Of a DNA stretch of 64,000 nucleotides, positions 46,105 to 52,821 are shown piece after piece. The position numbers and the translations under genes were made by a program. Origin of the DNA: Desulfovibrio gilichinskyi. Lineage in GTDB: Bacteria > Desulfobacterota > Desulfovibrionia > Desulfovibrionales > Desulfovibrionaceae. The stretch spans positions 682,001 through 746,000 of the forward strand of contig NZ_FWZU01000002.1 of the NCBI RefSeq assembly GCF_900177375.1, given 5' to 3'. Numbering within the stretch: the stretch's first letter is position 1; each line of letters opens with the position of its first letter. The notes under the pieces are model-generated. The model worked only from the letters and a program-made list of their open reading frames with translations. It made no database searches and was not told the origin of the DNA.

Positions 46105-46396
46105 ATTAATCCTCTTCGATTTGAGCAGCGGTTTTAGAAACCGCATGCCCTGTACCTGATGGCGATTTAAATGAATGATAATTTTCTAGTAAGCGAGAGT
46201 GCTAACTTAAAATATTATGGGGATATCTGCAACTTGGGGGATGTGGGAAGTGGGAGATGCTCAGTATGTTTTAATATGTGTTGTGAAATATATGTTATTT
46301 GAATTTTAATGTGTTATTGACGTTGTTTTTTTTATAATGTATTTGCTACTCCTTTGTGTAGCTATGCCTGCTTAGTATTTTTTATTTAACTGTTAT
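46105..46396. other. Gene-free left flank of the invertible element
   Basis: About 290 bases between the yaiI-type start and the first 26-bp repeat. The yaiI side must hold its promoter. The right part becomes very AT-rich and carries the candidate promoter at 46310-46338. No coding sequence with a credible ribosome binding site was seen. Confidence 0.5.
46310..46338 (+). promoter_or_regulatory. Candidate promoter outside the left repeat, reading into the element
   Basis: TGTGTT (46310-46315), a 17-base spacer, and a perfect TATAAT (46333-46338) point rightward into the NTPase gene, leaving a leader of about 70 bases. An overlapping TTGACG (46317-46322) has only a weak -10 (TATTTG) 17 bases on. 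The site is outside the inverted repeat, so it would drive whichever gene faces it. Confidence 0.4.
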
Positions 46397-46422
46397 TTAT
46401 CGATAACTAGGAATTATGAATG
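46397..46422 (+). repeat. 26-bp inverted repeat, left copy (candidate recombinase site)
   Basis: This copy matches the one at 50084-50109 base for base in opposite orientation. It begins TTATCGATAACTAGGAATT and ends in ATGAATG. Read on the other strand it has CATAA, a 7-base spacer TTCCTAG, then TTAT, with imperfect 8-base arms ATTCATAA and TTATCGAT, like a Xer/dif site. The spacer complement supplies the AGGA ribosome site and the first ATG (46416) starts the NTPase gene. Confidence 0.9.
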
Positions 46423-48836
46423 TATCATTAAATACGGATGAGCACCAAAACCTTTTTAAATCAGAGGAAGCATGGCCTTTTGCTATTCGAGAGAATAAGG
46501 TTGAGGAGTGCATTGATTTCTTGTTGTCTGAAGCTAATCCTACCCCCAAGCTTTTAAATATTTATGGGGTGTCAGGAAGTGGAAAATCTTTTTTAGCGAA
46601 AGAAATAGTCAAAAAGTCGATGGAAAAGGAAAAATGTGGGGCAGCCATATATATTAATGTCCCGCCTAGTGATTTAGATTCATTTGCTATTTTAAAAAAA
46701 ATCAAGGTACTCTTAAATAATGAGCATAAGGCTACCCGTGATGCTCCTTATTATGTTTCAAAGCAAATTGCCTCTAGGTGGCGGTTAAAACAAAACTATT
46801 CTTCATCATGGAAGAAATCTTATTTATATAGGGCTGTAAGGGATTTAGTTGGCCTTATTCCTCTTGGTGGACCATTTCTTAAAGCCATTATGCCTCAGAT
46901 TTTGCCATCAAATGGCAACAAAGAATATAGTATTACAAAGCCAATTCATTTTTTACTTGAGCAAGCAAACTCTCAGAAAATAATTTTAGTATTCGATAAT
47001 ACTCAATTTATACCAGCAACAATTATAGATTTACTTGAAGGTGAATTTGAATCAGCTAACTGCTCATTTTGCTTAATATTAATTGAACGAATTTTATGTA
47101 AACGTTGTGTTAACTGGCTTCCTAATATACCAAAATTAATAGCGAAAGAGATAGAGTTGGGACGCGCTTCCCGTAAAGAAATAGAATTTCTAGTTCAACA
47201 GATTCTTCCTTCTGAATTTCCTAATGAAGAAATTATTGAAGCTGTCTATAGGCGTAGTGGTGGGAACCTTAAATGCGTATGGTTTCAGCTTAAATTTATT
47301 TATGGGCGACGGCTTTCACAAGTTCAAAGCAACTCTCCAGATTCATATGAAGATGTAATTCAATCTTTAACTCCAGGAGATCAAACTATTTTAAGATTAG
47401 TAGCTTTGGTTCTTGGAGGATTGTCAATAGTACATCTAACCAAGCTGTTAGCGATTATAAATATACATATAAATTCTGAGACAATACTCGGGTCAATTTC
47501 AGATTTGAAGGAACTAGGACTGCTAATTATAAACAGTGATAGTAATGATAAGGTTAAGGTTGAACATGAGATTGTTGCACATATTGTTGATAAATTAACA
47601 CCTGAAGAAGAAAAAATGGAATTGAGGCAACAGCTAGTTACTGCATTTTGCCAAATACTTAGAGATGACCTTGATATTACTCGAAATGCGGCTCTGTATG
47701 ATAAATTGATTGGGTTTGCTCATGAAAAAGAATTTCGTGCAAGTCCGCATATGCAAAGTAGTATTGTTGCATATATTCATCAACAACACTTAAATGAATC
47801 CTTTGCTTATCTGGTTTCTATTTGCCGGGATACTGTTTGCTGGGATGTTTTGGATATTTTACCTTCATACTCAATAAAGGAAATGTTGAATGCTATTCAA
47901 AAATGTTCTTTTTTTAGTTTTGGTCTTATTGCTACTGAAAAATTAAAAAAACATCATGAACATAGGCAGACAGCTTTACTATTTGAATCTAAATATCTTG
48001 TGCAATTGTTTAGATATGATGAAGCAGAGTGCTCTTTGTCTAAAGCAATACCCTCAAAGGAGAAAGACGTTGTAAATTTCAATATTATGAGCAACTTGTG
48101 TCAAGATGAAGATGCAGCAAAGATATCTTGTAAGATCTTTAATTCTTTATCACTAGAGTCTTCTTATGAATTTGACTATACAATTTTAAGAAATTCTGGA
48201 CATTTATTTACACCTCAAAAAGCTTATAATGTCTTAATTGCAGCCAAAGATGGATATACCAGAATCGGATCATTATTTGGAGTTGCAACTACTTTAAATA
48301 ATTTAGGAATTGTTGAAATTTTTAGAGGAGAAAAAGAAAAGGCTAAAAAAAATTTTGAAAATTCCCAACAAATGCTTAAAACTTTGAGATCGAATGAGGA
48401 GTATCAACCATTAGTTAATCTTGCAGGTTTATCTTTTAGTGAAGGAGAGTACAAAAAAGCTCGAAAGCTTCTATTAAGATCCAGGAATTTAGCTCCTTGT
48501 TCCTTAGTAATGGACGAAGCCATGCTGAATTTTAATGAAGCTGTAATTTCTCTAGTTCTTGGTGAGATTTCAGAAAATGTAGCTATTGATATTTTTCAAC
48601 AGATTTATGCGAATGCCACAAAAACTCGAGATTTACGATTTATTGAAGTTGTAGCATGGCTTTGCGCTACAGTAGAGGTAGAATTTAGTGGATATTCTCA
48701 GACCAAATACTCTAGCAAAATGATTTCTAAAATATTACAAAGTCATAATGTTGGATTAGAACTATTAGTCAAAACTAAAATAAAAAAAAATGTTATAAAA
48801 GTTCCTTTTGTCCTATCACCGCATTGGCGTTATTGA
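46416..48836 (+). CDS. P-loop NTPase with C-terminal TPR-like repeats (STAND-like)
   Basis: 806 residues, AT-rich codon use unlike the neighbours. Walker A is GVSGSGKS (51-58). A Walker B-like strand is IILVFDNTQF with Asp194. A winged-helix-like part seems to follow (about 300-400). Residues about 610-740 carry TPR-like repeats (TTLNNLGIVEIFRGEKEKAKKNFE). This order (NTPase, helical middle, TPR) resembles STAND ATPases such as MalT-type regulators or defence sensors, but no DNA-binding or effector domain is recognised at either end. The start ATG lies inside the inverted repeat; the second ATG four bases on hits a stop after three codons. Confidence 0.8.
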   Translation: MNVSLNTDEHQNLFKSEEAWPFAIRENKVEECIDFLLSEANPTPKLLNIYGVSGSGKSFLAKEIVKKSMEKEKCGAAIYINVPPSDLDSFAILKKIKVLLNNEHKATRDAPYYVSKQIASRWRLKQNYSSSWKKSYLYRAVRDLVGLIPLGGPFLKAIMPQILPSNGNKEYSITKPIHFLLEQANSQKIILVFDNTQFIPATIIDLLEGEFESANCSFCLILIERILCKRCVNWLPNIPKLIAKEIELGRASRKEIEFLVQQILPSEFPNEEIIEAVYRRSGGNLKCVWFQLKFIYGRRLSQVQSNSPDSYEDVIQSLTPGDQTILRLVALVLGGLSIVHLTKLLAIINIHINSETILGSISDLKELGLLIINSDSNDKVKVEHEIVAHIVDKLTPEEEKMELRQQLVTAFCQILRDDLDITRNAALYDKLIGFAHEKEFRASPHMQSSIVAYIHQQHLNESFAYLVSICRDTVCWDVLDILPSYSIKEMLNAIQKCSFFSFGLIATEKLKKHHEHRQTALLFESKYLVQLFRYDEAECSLSKAIPSKEKDVVNFNIMSNLCQDEDAAKISCKIFNSLSLESSYEFDYTILRNSGHLFTPQKAYNVLIAAKDGYTRIGSLFGVATTLNNLGIVEIFRGEKEKAKKNFENSQQMLKTLRSNEEYQPLVNLAGLSFSEGEYKKARKLLLRSRNLAPCSLVMDEAMLNFNEAVISLVLGEISENVAIDIFQQIYANATKTRDLRFIEVVAWLCATVEVEFSGYSQTKYSSKMISKILQSHNVGLELLVKTKIKKNVIKVPFVLSPHWRY

Positions 48837-48844
48837 TATGTACG

Positions 48845-50086
48845 TTACTTAGGCTGCCAGTTATATTTTTGTGTCAACTGCTTTATTAACCGCTGCGATA
48901 TATCTCCACCATTAATTAATTGGGCAATCCATGAACCTAAAAGATTTATATCACTTTCTTCATAATCTAATATTGCAAGATTTGTTGTTCCTATTCTCAA
49001 CCCAGAAGTCTCTGTAGGAGATCTCCGGTCATTAGGTACTAAATTCTTATTGATGAGCACTCCTAACTCTTCAAATCGTCTTTCGAAGTGAGCTCCACTA
49101 CCTTTTTCTTCTAGCTCTACTAATAAAATATGACAGTCGGTACCACCTGTCGTCAGTTTAATGTTATTTCTTTTTAAGCTATCCCCTAATATTTTTGAAA
49201 CACTAATTATTTTTTTTGCATGCTCTCTAATATCTCGGCACTTCCATTCTAAAAGAGCTGTATATTTCCCAAGCATATTTGTTTCATTTGCTCCTCCCTG
49301 CGTTACAGGGAAGATGGAAGAATGAACCTGACTTTTAAGTGATTCGCGGTAAATAATTATACCGGAATTGGGTCCACGTAAATTTTTTACAGTGTTAAAG
49401 GTCACAAAGTCACAGTATGGAAAAACAGATTTATGCAGCCCTGCTGCAATAAAAGTAGCTGTATGCGAGATATCTGCGTGCAAAAATGCATTGTATTCAT
49501 TAGCTATGGCTGCGCATTTTTCAAAATCAATTTCACGTGGCTGAGCGCTGCCTCCCACTATGATTAATTTAGGATGAATCTCTTTTGCTAAATCTCTGAG
49601 CTGTGTATAATCTACTTGGCCTTCTGGTGTTAATCCATAATTCACAGTTTTATGTCTTCGTGAAATGAGCACTGTATGTGATATATGCCCACCATCACAA
49701 GGTTTAAGACACAAAACTTTATCATTAGGTTTAAGGATTGCATTGTAAGCTATTTGATTGGCTTGAGTACCTGAATGGGGTTGAAGTGTTGCTCTATAGC
49801 CTTTTGGGTTACCAAATAAATCTAAAACTAAAGATTCTCCTTCAGTTTCAACTATGTCCATCATGCCAGCCCCAGGCAAAAACCTTGCTCCAGGCATACC
49901 TTCTGCAGGAAGTACAAATGAAGGTTCAGAAAGAGATTTTAAAACAGATGAAAAAGGATAACTAGCACTCGCGATCAAATGAATATAATTATTTAAAATT
50001 CCCCATTGAAGATCAATGACTTTAGAAAGCCGACTCATACTATCTTCGGAACTTCCTTTACATCGTTGGGTGTAAGTTTTTACCAT
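48845..50086 (-). CDS. Serine hydroxymethyltransferase-like PLP enzyme
   Basis: 413 residues of the GlyA fold. QPHSGTQAN (102-110), GGHISH (132-137), ADISHTATFIAAGLH (204-218; Asp205 and His208 match the PLP-stacking and binding positions) and the lysine in NTVKNLRGPNSG (Lys234, the Schiff-base position) are all there. The usual HKTLRGP is altered to VKNLRGP, so it is divergent from housekeeping GlyA and may be an aldolase or transferase on another amino acid. It starts at the second ATG of the right inverted repeat; the first ATG there is out of frame. It is oriented like the recombinase upstream. Confidence 0.85.
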   Translation of the reverse strand: MVKTYTQRCKGSSEDSMSRLSKVIDLQWGILNNYIHLIASASYPFSSVLKSLSEPSFVLPAEGMPGARFLPGAGMMDIVETEGESLVLDLFGNPKGYRATLQPHSGTQANQIAYNAILKPNDKVLCLKPCDGGHISHTVLISRRHKTVNYGLTPEGQVDYTQLRDLAKEIHPKLIIVGGSAQPREIDFEKCAAIANEYNAFLHADISHTATFIAAGLHKSVFPYCDFVTFNTVKNLRGPNSGIIIYRESLKSQVHSSIFPVTQGGANETNMLGKYTALLEWKCRDIREHAKKIISVSKILGDSLKRNNIKLTTGGTDCHILLVELEEKGSGAHFERRFEELGVLINKNLVPNDRRSPTETSGLRIGTTNLAILDYEESDINLLGSWIAQLINGGDISQRLIKQLTQKYNWQPK

Positions 50087-50109
50087 TCATAATTCCTAGT
50101 TATCGATAA
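50084..50109 (-). repeat. 26-bp inverted repeat, right copy (candidate recombinase site)
   Basis: This is the reverse complement of 46397-46422 with no mismatch. The bases just outside differ between copies, so the repeat is exactly bounded. Here its ribosome site AGGA and the second ATG (50086-50084) start the PLP-enzyme gene. It lies seven bases past the recombinase stop codon. Confidence 0.9.
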
Positions 50110-50116
50110 GTCCCTC

Positions 50117-51040
50117 CTAACGAATATCCTTCCTAGGATGCTTCAAAGTCAGTATTCCGCGTTGTGATGACAGGCTGACGTGGGTGTATATTTCTGTGAC
50201 TGCTAGTGAACTATGTCCTAGTAATGTTTGGATATTTCTTATATCAACGCCGTTTTCAAGGAGCATGGTTGCAATGGTGTGCCTGAACATGTGCGGGGTG
50301 ACGTTTTCAGTTACACCTGCGATGGCGCAGTATTTCTTGATTATTCTTCGGACTGACTGGTCGGAGAGGGGATTGCTGTCTCTGTTTAGGAAAAACGTTG
50401 CAGAATTATGTAATTTATCTTTATAAAGCTGAACGTACTCTTTTAAAATAGCTAAACATTTTTTTTCACAAAGCGGTATTATTCTTTCTTTTTTACCTTT
50501 ACCAAGTATCTTCAGCTGATTGTTCTTTAAGTCTATTTCATATGGTGTAAAATTGCATAGCTCAGAGACTCTTATCCCTGTAGAAAATAGAAGTTCTATT
50601 GCAGCTATATCGCGAACAGCTTCGCGATATAATCTGCATTCAGGAGAAAATTTATTTTTCTCTAAATATGCATATTTTATTATTCTATTTAATGATGTTT
50701 TAGAGACAATTTTAGGAAGTATTTTTGATCTGTTTAGCTTTAAACGTATTTTTCTGAATGGAGTGGTGCTTATAATATCTTCGTATTCTAAGAAAGTAAA
50801 AAAAGATTTCAGTGTGGCAATCTTTCTTTTTATACTTCTTGGTTTATATTTTGAGTTTAAAAAAGCAATAAATTCTCTTAAAATATCCTTATCAATACTA
50901 TTTACGTTGTTGCTCTGTGTTTCTATCTTACTTTTAAATTGAGATAAATCTTTTCCATATGCATTTAAAGTAAGTTTTGAAAGATCTCTCTCAATTTTAC
51001 AATGCTGCAAAAATATTTCTATAGCGTAATTCAGTTTCAT
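50117..51040 (-). CDS. Tyrosine recombinase (XerC/XerD-like)
   Basis: 307 residues from the ATG at 51040, preceded by GGGAG; the frame extends 15 codons further into a hairpin and is less likely used. An N-terminal SAM-like core-binding domain (about 1-90) is followed by a catalytic domain with the full set: Arg157 in TGIRVSELC, Lys181, His250 and Arg253 in HMFRHT, His276 in LLGHSS, and Tyr285. It has Xer length with no extra integrase domain. Its stop lies seven bases from the right 26-bp repeat, making it the obvious enzyme for inverting the neighbouring segment. Confidence 0.92.
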   Translation of the reverse strand: MKLNYAIEIFLQHCKIERDLSKLTLNAYGKDLSQFKSKIETQSNNVNSIDKDILREFIAFLNSKYKPRSIKRKIATLKSFFTFLEYEDIISTTPFRKIRLKLNRSKILPKIVSKTSLNRIIKYAYLEKNKFSPECRLYREAVRDIAAIELLFSTGIRVSELCNFTPYEIDLKNNQLKILGKGKKERIIPLCEKKCLAILKEYVQLYKDKLHNSATFFLNRDSNPLSDQSVRRIIKKYCAIAGVTENVTPHMFRHTIATMLLENGVDIRNIQTLLGHSSLAVTEIYTHVSLSSQRGILTLKHPRKDIR

Positions 51041-51109
51041 ATATAGTATCTCCCATTGTTTGAAGGTAATAAATGCTTCAAACAATGGGAGTGATCAATT
51101 ACTATATAT
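51039..51109. repeat. Long inverted repeat over the recombinase start
   Basis: CTCCCATTGTTTGAAG (51050-51065) and CTTCAAACAATGGGAG (51076-51091) form a perfect 16-bp stem around ten bases. An outer pair ATATATAGTA (51039-51048) and TACTATATAT (51100-51109) extends it after a small bulge. On the recombinase mRNA the ribosome site GGGAG is in the stem and the start codon at its foot. It may throttle translation or be a second recombinase binding site. Confidence 0.8.
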
Positions 51110-51193
51110 TTTTAAAAAATCATAGAATGCTGGTTAGTTACTGTTTTAAACTAGCTGGGATAAGGGAGAAGAGTATTGCTTTTCTCGTTGTTT

Positions 51194-52750
51194 TTATGCG
51201 GTGGTAAGCGACATAACAATCGCCTGAGCGCATTTTTCCCCGTCCATCGCAGCGGAAATTATGCCTCCTGCGTATCCTGCTCCTTCACCGCACGGGAAGA
51301 ATCCTTTTACACTGATGTGCTCAAAGGTTTCATTATCTCGCGGGATGCGGACAGGTGAGCTGGTACGTGATTCCACAGCCAGTACTTTAGCTTCATTTGA
51401 ATCAAATCCCTTGAATTTGCGTCCAAGCTCCGGCAGAGCCGCGCGAAGTCTTTCGGAAACCATAACAGGCAACAGTTCGTGAACAGGTGCGCTGTAAATT
51501 CCGGGAATATAGGAAGTCTTCGGAAGTTTTGCAGAAATGCGACCTGCCACAAAATCTCCAACCCGCTGGGCCGGAGCTTTTTGCGTCAGTCCGTCGCCTG
51601 CCGCGAACATTGCTTTTTCGACAGATGCCTGAAAAGCCAGTGCGGCAAGAGGATCTTTACCTGCGTTTACATCTTCAAGCCTGATTTCCGCAACTAGCCC
51701 GGCATTGGCAAAGGGAGCGTTTCTTGCGGCAAGGCTCATGCCGTTAAGCACAAGCTCACCGGGTGCTGTAGAGGCCGGAACAATATATCCGCCGGGGCAC
51801 ATGCAGAAGGAGAAAACTCCGCGTCCTTCAACCTGCGTGGCAATTCTGTAACTGGCTGCGGGTAGATTTTCGTGCCGTGGGGATTGATGGTAGAAAATTT
51901 TGTCTATTATTGATTGCGGATGCTCAATGCGAACACCTAAGGCGAAAGGTTTTGCTTCGACGGTAATTTTGCGCGCCACAAGAGCATGGAAAATGTCTCT
52001 TGCAGAATGTCCTGTAGCCAGCAGAACTGCGTCAGCAGAAATTATTTCCGAACCGTTTAAGCGAACACCTGTCACCCTGTTCCCGTCCAGAATAAAATCA
52101 TCTACATGTGCGTCAAAGCGAATTTCACCGCCGCAAGCTGTAATATCTTCACGCATTTTACTGACAATTTTCGGCAGAACGTTGGAACCTAAATGAGGGT
52201 GCGCATCAACGCGAATATCCTGCGGTGCGCCGTTGGCAATAAACAAGTCAAGAATTCTGCCGACGTTGCCGCGCTTGGTGGCACGGGTATAAAGTTTACC
52301 GTCTGAATAAGTTCCTGCTCCGCCTTCACCGAAACAGTAATTCGAGTTTGGATTAATATCCCCTTCGGTGTAGATTTTTTTAAGATCCTTACGTCTGGCA
52401 TTAACGTCTTTACCTCGCTCCAATATTATCGGGCGAATTCCATTTTCTAAAAGCGTCAGAGCTGCGAAATATCCGGCAGGTCCGGCTCCCACGATGACGA
52501 CACGTTTATCTCCGAGGCTGACAGGTTTAAAAACAGATTCCTGCGGTTCAACTGATTCAGGGTCGCCAATAGCAACTTGCAGCACGTAAAGCGGACTTTT
52601 GGAACGTGCATCAACCGATCTGCGGACAACGCGGGTGGAAAGGTTTTTATCATCAGGCATGTCCGCTTTTTGCAGTGCGGCTTTGCGGATTGCATTCACA
52701 AGGTTTATTTTGTCCGGAGTAATTTTAATTTCAACAAGAACTGGCTTCAT
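51194..52750 (-). CDS. FAD-dependent dehydrogenase (COG2509-like)
   Basis: 518 residues. After ~90 residues of an N-terminal alpha/beta part (VLVEIKITPDKINLVNAIRKAAL) comes a dinucleotide site VVIVGAGPAGYFAALTLLENG. The motif YCFGEGGAGTYSDGKLYTR and the C-terminal FFPCGEGAGYAGGIISAAMDGEKCA are typical of this widespread uncharacterised flavoprotein family. No membrane segment or extra cysteine cluster is seen. Substrate unknown. It resumes ordinary codon use right of the AT-rich element. Confidence 0.88.
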   Translation of the reverse strand: MKPVLVEIKITPDKINLVNAIRKAALQKADMPDDKNLSTRVVRRSVDARSKSPLYVLQVAIGDPESVEPQESVFKPVSLGDKRVVIVGAGPAGYFAALTLLENGIRPIILERGKDVNARRKDLKKIYTEGDINPNSNYCFGEGGAGTYSDGKLYTRATKRGNVGRILDLFIANGAPQDIRVDAHPHLGSNVLPKIVSKMREDITACGGEIRFDAHVDDFILDGNRVTGVRLNGSEIISADAVLLATGHSARDIFHALVARKITVEAKPFALGVRIEHPQSIIDKIFYHQSPRHENLPAASYRIATQVEGRGVFSFCMCPGGYIVPASTAPGELVLNGMSLAARNAPFANAGLVAEIRLEDVNAGKDPLAALAFQASVEKAMFAAGDGLTQKAPAQRVGDFVAGRISAKLPKTSYIPGIYSAPVHELLPVMVSERLRAALPELGRKFKGFDSNEAKVLAVESRTSSPVRIPRDNETFEHISVKGFFPCGEGAGYAGGIISAAMDGEKCAQAIVMSLTTA

Positions 52751-52821
52751 TCTGATCTCACTTTTTTATCTTCGCTAACGGTTGCTTTTTTCAGAGCTGA
52801 TTATTCGTAATTGCTGGCGCG

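Larger units (their letters stand above)
46397..50109. mobile_element. Candidate invertible DNA segment bounded by 26-bp inverted repeats
   Basis: A 3.7-kb AT-rich segment with two convergent genes whose stops are eight bases apart, bounded by perfect 26-bp inverted repeats with dif-like structure, and flanked directly by a tyrosine recombinase gene at 50117. Site-specific recombination between inverted sites gives inversion. Because each repeat contains a ribosome site and start codon, inversion would keep both genes intact but exchange what lies upstream of each: the candidate promoter on the left, the recombinase transcript on the right. Inversion itself is inferred. Confidence 0.65.

Noticed and set aside
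46105-46146. Fourteen-codon upstream extension of the YaiI-family protein
   Set aside because: The family begins at MHIWVDADACP, and that ATG has a good GAGGATTAAT site; the upstream ATG has none.
46317-46338. TTGACG plus TATAAT as one promoter
   Set aside because: They are only 10 bases apart; the TATAAT pairs better with TGTGTT at 17 bases, which is what I annotated with low confidence.
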